Positions 50,594 through 60,036 of a stretch of 64,000 bases of DNA are shown in pieces; the stretch's first letter is position 1, and the number at the start of each line of letters is the position of its first letter. Below the pieces are notes generated by a model that was given only the letters and a program-made list of their open reading frames with translations, was not told the DNA's origin and did no database searches. The DNA lies in assembly GCF_019145375.1 (NCBI RefSeq), contig NZ_JAHSTX010000001.1:62001-126000 (forward strand), read 5' to 3'. Position numbers and translations under genes: made by a program. Source of the DNA: Pseudomonas triticicola. Its GTDB lineage: Bacteria > Pseudomonadota > Gammaproteobacteria > Pseudomonadales > Pseudomonadaceae.

Positions 50594-51853
50594 ATGGACA
50601 CCTTTCACCCAGACTTCAGCAGTTGGCTGAACGCCCCTGCCCACCAGCAATGGCTCGCTACCGAAGGCCTGCGTCTGCTGGATTTCGCCAAGGCATCACG
50701 ACTGCCCGAAGGCTTCGGCAATCTCGACGAGCGCGGCCGTTTGCCGGCGCACGCCCAAGCCGAAACCATGAACACCGCGCGCATGACCCACAGCTTCGCC
50801 ATGGCGCACATTCAGGGCCTGCCGGGGTTTGCCGAGCTGGTCGACCACGGTATCGCCGCGTTGCGCGGGCCACTGCGTGATGCGTTGCACGGCGGCTGGT
50901 TTGCGGTGGCCGAACACCGCGACGACAACACCGGCAAGAACGCCTACCTGCACGCCTTTGTCGCGCTCGCCGCCAGCTCCGCCGTGGTCGCACAACGGCC
51001 CGGCGCCCAAGCCTTGCTCGATGACGCAATCGACATTATCGACACTTATTTCTGGAGCGAAGAAGAGGGCGCCATGCGCGAATTCTTCAACCGCGACTGG
51101 AGCGAAGAAGAAGCCTATCGCGGCGCCAACAGCAACATGCACGCGACCGAAGCATTCCTCGCGCTGGCCGATGTAACCGAAGATCCGCGCTGGCTGGTGC
51201 GCGCCCAGCGCATCGTCGAGCGGGTCATTCACGGTCACGCTGCTGCCAACGACTACATGGTCATCGAACACTTCGATCGCGACTGGCAACCGCTGCGCGA
51301 ATACAACCACGACAATCCGGCTGACGGTTTCCGTCCCTACGGCACCACGCCGGGCCATGGTTTCGAGTGGGCGCGCTTGCTCCTGCACCTTGAAGCCGCG
51401 CGGGTGCAGGCCGGCATGCTGACGCCGGGCTGGCTGGCCCTGGATGCTCAAAAACTCTTCGAAAACAACTGCCGGCACGGCTGGGATGTCGATGGCGCGC
51501 CGGGCATTGTCTACACCCTCGACTGGCACAACAAAGCCGTGGTCCGCCATCGCCTGCACTGGACGCACGCCGAAGCCAGCGCCGCCGCCAGTGCCTTGCT
51601 CAAACGCAGCGGCGACGGGCAATACGAAAGCTGGTACCGACTGTTCTGGGAGTTCTGTGAGACGAATTTCATTGACCGTTGCAACGGCAGCTGGCACCAC
51701 GAACTCAATCCGCAGAATGTGCCAAGTGCCGATATCTGGCCGGGCAAGCCCGATCTGTATCACGCCTGGCAGGCTGTGCTGATTCCGCGATTGCCGCTGG
51801 CGCCAAGCATGGCCACGGCTTTGGCGCGGTTGTCCCGGCCTGTGCCTGTGTAA
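50594..51853 (+). CDS. AGE-family sugar epimerase/isomerase (probable mannose isomerase)
   Basis: A 419-residue (alpha/alpha)6-barrel protein of the N-acylglucosamine 2-epimerase family. Typical elements are RMTHSFAMAH, the HGGWFAVAEH segment, YLHAFVALAASSA, and NSNMHATEAFLAL with the His-rich active-site loops. Pseudomonas relatives isomerise mannose and fructose, so the substrate here is likely a free hexose. It lies between gtrS and the Gts transporter and shares its promoter architecture with gtsA, which links it to glucose/mannose uptake. ATG 50594 has AAAGGG 7 nt upstream. Confidence 0.85.
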   Translation: MDTFHPDFSSWLNAPAHQQWLATEGLRLLDFAKASRLPEGFGNLDERGRLPAHAQAETMNTARMTHSFAMAHIQGLPGFAELVDHGIAALRGPLRDALHGGWFAVAEHRDDNTGKNAYLHAFVALAASSAVVAQRPGAQALLDDAIDIIDTYFWSEEEGAMREFFNRDWSEEEAYRGANSNMHATEAFLALADVTEDPRWLVRAQRIVERVIHGHAAANDYMVIEHFDRDWQPLREYNHDNPADGFRPYGTTPGHGFEWARLLLHLEAARVQAGMLTPGWLALDAQKLFENNCRHGWDVDGAPGIVYTLDWHNKAVVRHRLHWTHAEASAAASALLKRSGDGQYESWYRLFWEFCETNFIDRCNGSWHHELNPQNVPSADIWPGKPDLYHAWQAVLIPRLPLAPSMATALARLSRPVPV

Positions 51854-51860
51854 CCATGTC

Positions 51861-51914
51861 GTGACATTTACGCGTCCCTTCGTTACCTGCGAAGCGAAAC
51901 GCTCTGTTTAAACT
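51861..51914 (+). promoter_or_regulatory. Promoter/operator of gtsA, GltR-type direct repeats
   Basis: GTGACA (51861-51866), TTCGTTAC (51879-51886) and TAAACT (51909-51914) have spacings of 12 and 22 bp, identical to those at 50506-50559. Conservation of motif and phase in two neighbouring sugar promoters argues for one shared regulator, most simply GltR from the same locus. Confidence 0.6.
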
Positions 51915-51971
51915 CCGTGCAGCGCAAGCACCAGACTTGCAATGCATAACAACAAGAAAGGTACATCTCGA

Positions 51972-53273
51972 ATGAATGCGATTTCTCGCCTCGCTACTGT
52001 CATTTCTGTCGCCTCCCTGTTCCCGCTCGCAATCCTGCCGCTCAGTGTCTCCGCTGCCGACTCCAAAGGTTCGGTCGAAGTCGTGCACTGGTGGACTTCC
52101 GGTGGCGAAAAAGCCGCTGTTGATGTGCTCAAGGCCCAAGTCGAAAAAGACGGTTTCACCTGGAAAGACGGCGCTGTCGCCGGTGGTGGCGGTGCGACTG
52201 CCATGACCGTGCTGAAAAGCCGTGCCGTTGCCGGCAACCCGCCAGGCGTAGCGCAGATCAAAGGCCCGGACATCCAGGAATGGGCGTCGACCGGTCTGCT
52301 CGACACCGACGTTTTGAAAGACGTCGCCAAGTCGGAAAAGTGGGACAGCCTGCTCGACAAGAAAGTCTCCGATACCGTGAAGTACGACGGTGATTACGTG
52401 GCCGTGCCGGTGAACATTCACCGCGTGAACTGGCTGTGGATCAACCCGGAAGTCTTCAAGAAAGCCGGCATCACCAAGAATCCAACCACCCTCGAAGAGT
52501 TCTACGCAGCCGGCGACAAGCTGAAAGCGGCGGGCTTCATTCCGCTCGCCCACGGCGGTCAGCCTTGGCAGGACAGCACCGTGTTCGAAGCCGTGGTGCT
52601 CTCGGTCATGGGCGTGGATGGCTACAAGAAAGCCCTGGTCGATCTCGACAACAAGGCGCTGACCGGCCCGGAAATGGTCAAGGCGCTCACCGAGCTGAAG
52701 AAAGTCGCGACCTACATGGACGCGGACGGCAAAGGCCAGGACTGGAACCTCGAAGCGGCCAAGGTCATCAACGGCAAGGCCGGCATGCAGATCATGGGTG
52801 ACTGGGCCAAGTCCGAATGGACCGCCGCCAAGAAAGTCGCCGGCAAGGACTACGAGTGCATAGCGTTCCCGGGCACCGACAAGGCGTTCACCTACAACAT
52901 CGACTCGCTGGCCGTGTTCAAGCAGAAGGACGCAGGCACTGCGGCCGGTCAGCAGGACATCGCCAAAGTCGTGCTGGGTGAGAACTTCCAGAAAGTCTTC
53001 AGCATCAACAAAGGCTCGATCCCGGTGCGCAACGACATGTTGAACAACATGGACAAGCTCGGCTTCGACTCCTGCGCACAGACCGCTGCCAAGGACTTCC
53101 TCGCGGACGCCAAATCCGGCGGCCTGCAACCAAGCATGGCGCACAACATGGCGACCACGCTGGCCGTGCAGGGCGCGTTCTTTGACGTAGTCACCAACTA
53201 CATCAACGACCCGAAAGCCGACCCGGCTGATGCGGCGAAGAAACTCGGCGCGGCGGTTCAGTCGGCCAAATAG
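51972..53273 (+). CDS. gtsA: Glucose ABC transporter, periplasmic binding protein
   Basis: A 433-residue family 1 solute-binding protein. The signal peptide ends near PLSVSA (mature from about residue 29), and the mature part begins [19 protein letters not shown], the classic sugar-binding motif. It delivers glucose (and perhaps mannose) to GtsBC. ATG 51972 is preferred because it gives a clean signal peptide; ATG 51942 adds ten polar residues. Confidence 0.95.
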   Translation: MNAISRLATVISVASLFPLAILPLSVSAADSKGSVEVVHWWTSGGEKAAVDVLKAQVEKDGFTWKDGAVAGGGGATAMTVLKSRAVAGNPPGVAQIKGPDIQEWASTGLLDTDVLKDVAKSEKWDSLLDKKVSDTVKYDGDYVAVPVNIHRVNWLWINPEVFKKAGITKNPTTLEEFYAAGDKLKAAGFIPLAHGGQPWQDSTVFEAVVLSVMGVDGYKKALVDLDNKALTGPEMVKALTELKKVATYMDADGKGQDWNLEAAKVINGKAGMQIMGDWAKSEWTAAKKVAGKDYECIAFPGTDKAFTYNIDSLAVFKQKDAGTAAGQQDIAKVVLGENFQKVFSINKGSIPVRNDMLNNMDKLGFDSCAQTAAKDFLADAKSGGLQPSMAHNMATTLAVQGAFFDVVTNYINDPKADPADAAKKLGAAVQSAK

Positions 53274-53286
53274 GCGCCTTGACGGC

Positions 53287-53362
53287 GAGCTGCAAGCTTC
53301 AAGCTTCAAGCTGCAAGTTAAAGGCTTGCGCGTTGCTGGGCTTGTAGCTTGCAGCTTGCAGC
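53287..53362. repeat. Heptad repeat cluster (GCTGCAA/GCTTCAA units), copy 2
   Basis: The left half has GAGCTGCAAGCTTCAAGC repeated; the right half has TAGCTTGCAGCTTGCAGCTG, its approximate complement. It lies between gtsA and gtsB, so the transcript can form a long imperfect hairpin there. Matches the cluster at 43079. Confidence 0.8.
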
Positions 53363-53392
53363 TGTTCTTCTCTTTCTTTTCTGGATTTGCTC

Positions 53393-54301
53393 ATGAGTTC
53401 TGTTGCTGTGTTCAGCAAGGCCTCGCCGTTCGATGCATTGCAACGCTGGCTACCGAAACTGGTGCTGGCGCCGAGCATGTTCATCGTGCTGGTGGGCTTC
53501 TATGGCTACATCCTGTGGACGTTCATTCTGTCGTTCACCACCTCGACCTTCCTGCCCAACTACAAGTGGGCCGGTCTGGCGCAATACGCGCGGTTGTTCG
53601 ACAACGACCGCTGGTGGGTGGCGAGCAAGAACCTCGCCGTGTTCGGCGGCATGTTCATCGGCATTACCCTGGTGATCGGCGTGTTGCTGGCGGTGTTCCT
53701 CGACCAGCGCATCCGTCGCGAAGGCTTTATCCGCACCATTTACCTGTACCCGATGGCGCTCTCGATGATCGTCACTGGTACCGCGTGGAAATGGCTGCTC
53801 AACCCGGGCATGGGCCTGGACAAATTGTTGCGTGACTGGGGCTGGGAAGGCTTCCGTTTGGACTGGCTGATCGACCCCGATCGCGTGGTCTACTGCCTGG
53901 TGATCGCCGCTGTTTGGCAAGCCTCGGGCTTCATCATGGCGATGTTCCTCGCCGGCCTGCGTGGCGTCGATCAATCGATCATCCGTGCCGCACAGATCGA
54001 CGGCGCGAGCATGCCGCGCATCTACTGGAAAGTCGTGCTGCCAAGCCTGCGTCCGGTGTTCTTCAGTGCGGTGATGATCCTCGCGCACATCGCGATCAAG
54101 AGCTTCGACCTCGTTGCGGCAATGACCGCCGGCGGCCCGGGTTATTCCTCCGACCTGCCAGCGATGTTCATGTATTCCTTCACCTTCAGTCGCGGCCAGA
54201 TGGGCATGGGCTCGGCCAGTGCGATTCTGATGCTCGGTGCGATCCTCGCGATCATCGTGCCTTACCTGTATTCCGAGCTGAGGACCAAGCGTCATGACTA
54301 G
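53393..54301 (+). CDS. gtsB: Glucose ABC transporter permease GtsB
   Basis: A 302-residue MalF-type permease with six membrane helices; the cytoplasmic EAA-like loop is RAAQIDGASMPRIYWKVVLPSLRP. It pairs with GtsC in the membrane. ATG 53393 has a weak Shine-Dalgarno, and the heptad hairpin lies just upstream. It overlaps gtsC by 8 nt. Confidence 0.95.
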   Translation: MSSVAVFSKASPFDALQRWLPKLVLAPSMFIVLVGFYGYILWTFILSFTTSTFLPNYKWAGLAQYARLFDNDRWWVASKNLAVFGGMFIGITLVIGVLLAVFLDQRIRREGFIRTIYLYPMALSMIVTGTAWKWLLNPGMGLDKLLRDWGWEGFRLDWLIDPDRVVYCLVIAAVWQASGFIMAMFLAGLRGVDQSIIRAAQIDGASMPRIYWKVVLPSLRPVFFSAVMILAHIAIKSFDLVAAMTAGGPGYSSDLPAMFMYSFTFSRGQMGMGSASAILMLGAILAIIVPYLYSELRTKRHD

Positions 54302-55139
54302 TCTTGCTGCCAAACCCGCTATCAGCTTGAGCCGCATCGCGATCTACGCGGTGCTGATCCTCGCAGTGTTCCTCTATCTGGTGCCGCTGGTAGTCATGTT
54401 GCTGACCAGCTTCAAGACCCCGGAAGATATCAGCACCGGCAACCTGTTGAGCTGGCCGACCGTGGTCAGCGGCATCGGCTGGGTCAAGGCCTGGGCCACG
54501 GTTGACGGCTACTTCTGGAACTCGATCAAGATCACCGTACCGGCCGTCATCATCTCCACCGCGATCGGTGCGTTGAACGGTTACGTGCTGTCGATGTGGC
54601 GCTTCCGGGGTTCGCAGTTGTTCTTCGGTCTGCTGCTGTTCGGCTGCTTCCTGCCGTTCCAGACCGTGCTGCTGCCGGCCTCGTTCACCCTCGGCAAGAT
54701 GGGCCTGGCGAGCACCACCACCGGTCTGGTGTTCGTGCACGTGGTCTACGGTCTGGCGTTCACCACGCTGTTCTTTCGCAACTACTACGTGAGCATTCCC
54801 GATGCGCTGGTCAAGGCTGCGCGTCTGGATGGCGCCGGGTTCTTCACGATTTTCCGCCGCATCATTCTGCCGATGTCGACGCCAATCATCATGGTCTGCC
54901 TGATCTGGCAGTTCACCCAGATCTGGAACGACTTCCTGTTCGGTGTGGTGTTCTCCAGCGGTGATTCGCAACCGATCACCGTGGCGCTGAACAACCTGGT
55001 CAACACCAGCACCGGCGCCAAGGAATACAACGTGGATATGGCAGCGGCGATGATCGCCGGCCTGCCGACCCTGCTGGTCTATGTGGTCGCAGGCAAGTAT
55101 TTCGTGCGCGGGCTGACGGCCGGCGCGGTCAAGGGGTAA
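54294..55139 (+). CDS. gtsC: Glucose ABC transporter permease GtsC
   Basis: A 281-residue MalG-type permease with six membrane helices and EAA loop ALVKAARLDGAGFFTIFRRIILPMS. Translationally coupled to gtsB by the 8-nt overlap and 2 nt before gtsD. Confidence 0.95.
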   Translation: MTSLAAKPAISLSRIAIYAVLILAVFLYLVPLVVMLLTSFKTPEDISTGNLLSWPTVVSGIGWVKAWATVDGYFWNSIKITVPAVIISTAIGALNGYVLSMWRFRGSQLFFGLLLFGCFLPFQTVLLPASFTLGKMGLASTTTGLVFVHVVYGLAFTTLFFRNYYVSIPDALVKAARLDGAGFFTIFRRIILPMSTPIIMVCLIWQFTQIWNDFLFGVVFSSGDSQPITVALNNLVNTSTGAKEYNVDMAAAMIAGLPTLLVYVVAGKYFVRGLTAGAVKG

Positions 55140-55141
55140 TC

Positions 55142-56302
55142 ATGGCTACGCTTGAACTTCGCAACGTAAACAAGACCTACGGGGCCGGCCTGCCGGACAC
55201 CCTGAAGAACATCGAACTGTCGATCAAGGACGGTGAATTCCTGATTCTCGTCGGCCCGTCCGGCTGCGGCAAATCGACCTTGATGAACTGCATCGCTGGT
55301 CTGGAAACCATCACCGGCGGCGCGATCATGATCGGCGACCAGGACGTCAGCGGCATGAGCCCCAAGGATCGCGACATCGCCATGGTGTTTCAGTCCTACG
55401 CGCTGTACCCGACCATGAGCGTGCGCGAGAACATCGAGTTCGGCCTGAAAATCCGCAAGATGCCGCAGGCCGCGATCGACGAAGAAGTCGCCCGCGTCGC
55501 CAAGCTGTTGCAGATCGAACACCTGCTCAATCGCAAGCCGGGCCAGCTCTCCGGTGGTCAGCAACAGCGCGTGGCGATGGGCCGTGCCTTGGCGCGGCGG
55601 CCGAAGATCTACCTGTTCGACGAACCGCTGTCGAACCTCGACGCCAAGCTGCGCGTCGAGATGCGCACCGAAATGAAACTGATGCACCAGCGTCTGAAAA
55701 CCACCACGGTCTACGTGACCCACGACCAGATCGAAGCGATGACGCTGGGCGACAAGGTCGCGGTGATGAAGGACGGCATCATTCAGCAGTTCGGCACGCC
55801 GAAAGACATCTACAACGACCCGGCCAACCTGTTCGTGGCGAGTTTCATCGGTTCGCCGCCGATGAACTTCATCCCCCTGCGTTTGCAGCGCAAGGACGGT
55901 CGTCTGCTGGCGCTGCTCGACAGCGGCCAGGCGCGTTGCGAATTGCCGATGAGCATGCAGGACGCCGGCCTTGAAGACCGCGAAGTGATTCTCGGCCTGC
56001 GCCCGGAGCAGATTGTGCTGGCGAGCGGCGAGGGCAATGGTCTGCCGAGCATCCGCGCCGAAGTGCAGGTCACCGAACCGACCGGTCCGGACACCCTGGT
56101 GTTCGTCAATCTGAACGACACCAAGGTCTGCTGCCGACTGGCGCCCGACGTGGCACCGCAGGTAGGCGAAAGCCTGACGCTGCAGTTCGATCCATCGAAA
56201 GTGTTGTTGTTCGACGCCAATACCGGTGAGCGTCTGGGCGTTGCGGGCCAGGTGCAGACAGAAACCCGGTCGGCGAATGTGGCGCAGTTCAAAGGCCGCT
56301 GA
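55142..56302 (+). CDS. gtsD: Sugar ABC transporter ATP-binding protein (MalK/UgpC type)
   Basis: A 386-residue ATPase: Walker A GPSGCGKST (38-46), Q-loop FQSYALYP, signature LSGGQQQR, Walker B YLFDEP, switch His in VTHDQ, and a C-terminal TOBE/MalK regulatory domain (about 240-386). It powers GtsBC. Confidence 0.97.
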   Translation: MATLELRNVNKTYGAGLPDTLKNIELSIKDGEFLILVGPSGCGKSTLMNCIAGLETITGGAIMIGDQDVSGMSPKDRDIAMVFQSYALYPTMSVRENIEFGLKIRKMPQAAIDEEVARVAKLLQIEHLLNRKPGQLSGGQQQRVAMGRALARRPKIYLFDEPLSNLDAKLRVEMRTEMKLMHQRLKTTTVYVTHDQIEAMTLGDKVAVMKDGIIQQFGTPKDIYNDPANLFVASFIGSPPMNFIPLRLQRKDGRLLALLDSGQARCELPMSMQDAGLEDREVILGLRPEQIVLASGEGNGLPSIRAEVQVTEPTGPDTLVFVNLNDTKVCCRLAPDVAPQVGESLTLQFDPSKVLLFDANTGERLGVAGQVQTETRSANVAQFKGR

Positions 56303-56324
56303 AAACAATGCTGGAATGCGGTCC

Positions 56325-56343
56325 TGTGGGAGCTGGTTCCACA
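56325..56343. repeat. Small palindrome between gtsD and oprB
   Basis: TGTGG-N9-CCACA, resembling the tip of another P. fluorescens extragenic palindrome (TGTGGGAGCTGGTTCC). It may partly end the gts transcript before oprB. Confidence 0.45.
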
Positions 56344-56440
56344 AAAAGGAGCACGCGGTGAATGGCCTGTCATTCGTCGCACTTTATGTAAACCGCGTTA
56401 GATAAAAACAGTTAATAACAATAAAGACGAGGATGTAGGG

Positions 56441-57790
56441 ATGAAAAAGAAACACGTCAATGCCCGGTTGATCTGCCAGGTTTCAGCGGCAGCTGCACTG
56501 GTGCTGGCTGGTAATGCGATGGCGGCGGATGCGTTCAGCTCCGACTCCAAGTGGATGACCGGCGACTGGGGCGGCGAGCGCACCAAGCTGATCGAGCAGG
56601 GTATCGACATCAAGGCCGACTACGTTGGCGAGATGGGCGCCAACCTGCACGGTGGTTATGACGACGACAAGACCGGCCGCTACAGCGACCAGTTCGGCCT
56701 CGGCGTGGCCCTCGACCTGCAGAAACTGTGGGGCTGGGACAACACCCAGGCGAAGATCCAGCTGACCAATCGTAACGGCTACAACATCTCCAACGACCGC
56801 GTTGGCGATCCACGTGCCGGCACCCTCAGCTCCTCGCAGGAAGTCTACGGCCGTGGCCACATGGTGCGTCTGACCCAGTTGTGGATCCAGCACCAGTTCT
56901 TCGACAACAAGCTCGACGTCAAGGCTGGTTACTTCGGCGAAGGCGAAGACTTCAACACCTTCCCGTGCGACTTCCAGAACCTGGCGTTCTGCGGTTCGCA
57001 AGTGGGTAACTGGGCGACCAACATCTGGTACAACTGGCCCGTCAGCCAGGCCGCGATCCGTGTGAAGTACAACATCAACGACGAGCTCTACGCGCAAATC
57101 GGTGCGTACAACCAGAACCCGTCGCAGCTGGAACACGGCAACGGCTTCAAGCTCAGCGGCAGCGGCACCAAAGGTACGGTGCTGCCGGTTGAGTTGGTCT
57201 GGTCGCCGAAGGTCAACAGCCTGCCGGGCGAATACCGCGTCGGTTACTACAAGAGCACGGCCGATGCCGACGACGTTCGCGAAGACGTCAACGGTTTCGA
57301 CGCGGCAACCACTGGTGACGACTACAAGTCGCACAACAGCAAAAGCGGTTACTGGTTCGTTGCGCAACAGCAACTCACCAGCCACAACGGTGATGCGACT
57401 CGCGGTCTGAACATCGCCGCCAACGCGACCTTCCACGACAAGGACACCAACTTCATCGACAACTACCAGTCGGTGATGTTTGTCTACAAAGGCCCGTTCG
57501 ATGCGCGTCCGAAAGATGACATCGGTATTGGCGCTGCGCGTATCCACGTCAACAAGGACGTCAAGCGCAATGCTGAACTGCTGAACGCTGCCAACGGTGT
57601 GTCCGATTACGACAACGCCGCGTTCTCGCCGATTCGTGAGACCGAGTACAACTACGAACTCAACTACGGCATCCATGTCACCAACTGGCTGACCGTGCGT
57701 CCCAACCTGCAATACATCACCCATCCGGGCGGTGTGGATGAAGTCGATAACGCTTTGGTCGCTGGCCTGAAAATTCAGTCAACGTTCTGA
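56441..57790 (+). CDS. oprB: Carbohydrate-selective porin OprB
   Basis: A 449-residue outer-membrane porin: signal peptide cut after about NAMA, then a 16-strand barrel ending in the terminal Phe (KIQSTF). N-terminal WMTGDWGGERTKL is the OprB family signature. It lets glucose and other sugars cross the outer membrane. It follows the gts genes at 138 nt, and the strong AGGATGTAGGG ribosome site suggests high expression. Confidence 0.96.
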   Translation: MKKKHVNARLICQVSAAAALVLAGNAMAADAFSSDSKWMTGDWGGERTKLIEQGIDIKADYVGEMGANLHGGYDDDKTGRYSDQFGLGVALDLQKLWGWDNTQAKIQLTNRNGYNISNDRVGDPRAGTLSSSQEVYGRGHMVRLTQLWIQHQFFDNKLDVKAGYFGEGEDFNTFPCDFQNLAFCGSQVGNWATNIWYNWPVSQAAIRVKYNINDELYAQIGAYNQNPSQLEHGNGFKLSGSGTKGTVLPVELVWSPKVNSLPGEYRVGYYKSTADADDVREDVNGFDAATTGDDYKSHNSKSGYWFVAQQQLTSHNGDATRGLNIAANATFHDKDTNFIDNYQSVMFVYKGPFDARPKDDIGIGAARIHVNKDVKRNAELLNAANGVSDYDNAAFSPIRETEYNYELNYGIHVTNWLTVRPNLQYITHPGGVDEVDNALVAGLKIQSTF

Positions 57791-57827
57791 CGCGTCTGCG
57801 ATAAGCTCCTCTCTATGTGCGCATTTT

Positions 57828-57857
57828 GCGGACAGCCAAGGCTGTCCGCTTTTTTTT
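57828..57857 (+). terminator. Terminator of oprB
   Basis: GCGGACAGCC-AA-GGCTGTCCGC, a perfect 10-bp stem, is followed by eight T. Confidence 0.95.
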
Positions 57858-57910
57858 GTGACACAGGTCAGATGTGTTGCTTGATGATTTTTTGTGGCTG
57901 GAGAGTTTTT

Positions 57911-58044
57911 TGTGGCGAGGGGATTTATCCCCGCTGGGCTGCGAAGCGGCCCCAAATCCTATAAGCACAATCTGGCTGATACACCTCGGTGAATGGTTTT
58001 CAGGGCCGCTTCGCGACCCAGCGGGGATGAATCCCCTCGCCACA
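57911..58044. repeat. Extragenic palindromic repeat, GTGAGGGGATTTATCCCC family, copy 2
   Basis: Ends TGTGGCGAGGGGATTTATCC and complement, with an inner GCGAAGCGGCCC / GGGCCGCTTCGC stem. Same family as 17212-17347. It fills the gap between oprB and the mutarotase gene. Confidence 0.88.
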
Positions 58045-58104
58045 AAGTGCTATGCAAGGCTTTTGGATTGATGAGTACCTCCATGATTTTCAGGACCGTA
58101 GCCA

Positions 58105-58959
58105 ATGCATGAGCATCCGCTGCAACGCTTCTTCAAATCCCTGCGCGAGCGACCGGTGTTCGCCTGGGAGCGCTATCAGATGCGCGACGTGTTGGTGATC
58201 GATCATCCGCTGTGTCAGGCGGTGTTCAGTCGTCAGGGCGCGCAGTTGCTGCATTTTCAGCCGCGCGGGCAGAAGCCGTGGTTGTGGTGCGCGGCGAAGT
58301 GGCCGCATGTCGGCGCAATTCGCGGTGGCGTGCCGGTGTGCTGGCCGTGGTATGGCCGTCATCCGAGCGAAAACGCGTGGCCGTCCCATGGTTGGGCGCG
58401 ACTGCTCGACTGGAAACTGCTCGACAGCAGCAGCGCCGAGGATGGCGTGCGCCTGCACTGGCAATTGCAGCTGTGCGATTGGCAGGTCGACCTGCACGCG
58501 CACCTTGGCGAACGCATGGACTTACGCCTGAGCACCGAGCATCAGGACGACATGCCGTGCCAGTTGAGCCAGGCTTTGCACGCTTACTGGCGGATTGGTG
58601 ATGTCGGTGAGATAGCGCTGTCTGGGCTTGAAGGCGCGCAGGGTTATGATCAGTTGAATCGCCAGGTTTGCCAGCAGGAAGGCGAGTTGCGGGTGGATGG
58701 CGGGTGTCAGCGGGTGTTCCAGCACGACGGCGAATTACAGCTCAAGGATCACGCCTGGCAGCGCGAGTTGTGCATCGATACCGGTGACAGCGGCGACACC
58801 GTCGTCTGGCATCCCGGCGCGCGGCCGTTGCTGGGGGTGAGCTGGGACGAGGTATCGGAATTCGTTTGCGTAGAAGCAGCGGCGGGCGGCACCGACAGCC
58901 TGCACCTGGCGCCGGGGGAGAAGGCGCATTTGAGTTTGCAGGCGTGGGCGGCTGCTTGA
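58105..58959 (+). CDS. D-hexose-6-phosphate mutarotase (YeaD family)
   Basis: A 284-residue aldose-1-epimerase-fold protein, probably glucose-6-phosphate 1-epimerase, equilibrating the anomers before Zwf. Family motifs GGVPVCWPWYGRHP, SHGWARLLDW (with His) and the acidic AYWRIGDV region are visible. Cytosolic. The start ATG 58105 lies after AGGACCG; an overlapping out-of-frame ATG follows at once. Confidence 0.88.
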   Translation: MHEHPLQRFFKSLRERPVFAWERYQMRDVLVIDHPLCQAVFSRQGAQLLHFQPRGQKPWLWCAAKWPHVGAIRGGVPVCWPWYGRHPSENAWPSHGWARLLDWKLLDSSSAEDGVRLHWQLQLCDWQVDLHAHLGERMDLRLSTEHQDDMPCQLSQALHAYWRIGDVGEIALSGLEGAQGYDQLNRQVCQQEGELRVDGGCQRVFQHDGELQLKDHAWQRELCIDTGDSGDTVVWHPGARPLLGVSWDEVSEFVCVEAAAGGTDSLHLAPGEKAHLSLQAWAAA

Positions 58960-58977
58960 GTGTGTCAGCCACATCGT

Positions 58978-59163
58978 AGCCCCTCACCCTAGCCCTCTCC
59001 CGGGGGAGAGGGGACCGAATGGGGGATATTCGAGAGATTCGCCGACCTGAATGAATGTCGGTGAATCCATAATCGACTCAGTGTTTCAGGTCGATGTAGA
59101 TCGCCAGACACCTCGGTCGGCCCCCTCTCCCTCTGGGAGAGGGCTGGGGTGAGGGGCTTTTGA
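58978..59163. repeat. Composite palindromic element, about 190 bp, copy 4
   Basis: CCCCTCACCCTAGCCCTCTC and inverted GAGGGCTGGGGTGAGGGGC ends; interior with GTGAATCCATAATCGACTC and TCAGGTCGATG. It separates the convergent mutarotase and hexR genes. Confidence 0.92.
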
Positions 59164-59166
59164 TCT

Positions 59167-60036
59167 TTAGTTGAATTCGTCCCCAACCGGATACCGGCTC
59201 GCATTCAAACTCTCTTTGATCTTGCGCAGATGCGGCTGGAAATCCACCCCGCGGCGCAAGGTCATCCCCGTCGCCAGCACATCCAGCACGGTCAACTGAA
59301 TGATCCGCGAGGTCATCGGCATATAGATGTCGGTGTCTTCCGGCAGCGGAATGTTCAGGCTCAAGGTACTGGCCTTGGCCAGCGGTGAATTTTCCGCTGT
59401 CAGGCCCAAAACCGAAGCGCCGTTCTCCCGGGCAATCCGCGCCACTTCCACTAGCTCGCGGGTACGCCCGGTGTAGGAAATGATCACGAACAGCTCACCG
59501 GTGTGCGCCACCGAAGCAATCATTCGCTGCATCAGCACATCGGCGTGCGCGGTAACCGCTAGGTTGAAGCGGAAGAACTTGTGCTGCGCATCCAGCGCAA
59601 CCGGGGCCGAAGCGCCGAGGCCGAAGAAGTGGATCTGCCGCGCCTGGATCAACAGGTCGACGGCGCGGCTGATCAGGTTCGGGTCGAGCGCCTGGCAAGC
59701 ACTGTCCAGGGAAGCGATGGCGCTGCCGAAAATCTTCTGCGTGTACGCCTCGGGATTGTCGTCGGCCTCGACCGCGCGGCTGACATACGCCGCACCACTG
59801 GCCAGGCTCTGCGCCAATTGCAGCTTGAGTTCGGGATAACCGCTGACACCGAACGAGCGGCAGAAACGGTTGACCGTCGGTTCGCTCACCGAGGCGGCCT
59901 GGGCGAGGGCGGCGATGCTGAAGCGGGTGGCCTGCTGCGGGTTGAGCAGGATCACCTCGGCGACCTTACGTTCGGCCTTGTTCAGCTCTTCAAGGCGACT
60001 CTGGATCTGTTCCAGTAAATTTCGCACGCGGTCCAT
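59167..60036 (-). CDS. hexR: Transcriptional repressor HexR (RpiR family)
   Basis: A 289-residue regulator: N-terminal RpiR HTH (1-77, with [15 protein letters not shown]) and a SIS sugar-phosphate domain (about 125-260; [24 protein letters not shown]). It represses zwf-pgl-eda, edd-glk-gltR-gtrS and gapA, and releases DNA when it binds KDPG (established in P. putida). ATG 60036 begins [12 protein letters not shown]; an ATG six codons upstream is an alternative. Divergent from zwf. Confidence 0.96.
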   Translation of the reverse strand: MDRVRNLLEQIQSRLEELNKAERKVAEVILLNPQQATRFSIAALAQAASVSEPTVNRFCRSFGVSGYPELKLQLAQSLASGAAYVSRAVEADDNPEAYTQKIFGSAIASLDSACQALDPNLISRAVDLLIQARQIHFFGLGASAPVALDAQHKFFRFNLAVTAHADVLMQRMIASVAHTGELFVIISYTGRTRELVEVARIARENGASVLGLTAENSPLAKASTLSLNIPLPEDTDIYMPMTSRIIQLTVLDVLATGMTLRRGVDFQPHLRKIKESLNASRYPVGDEFN

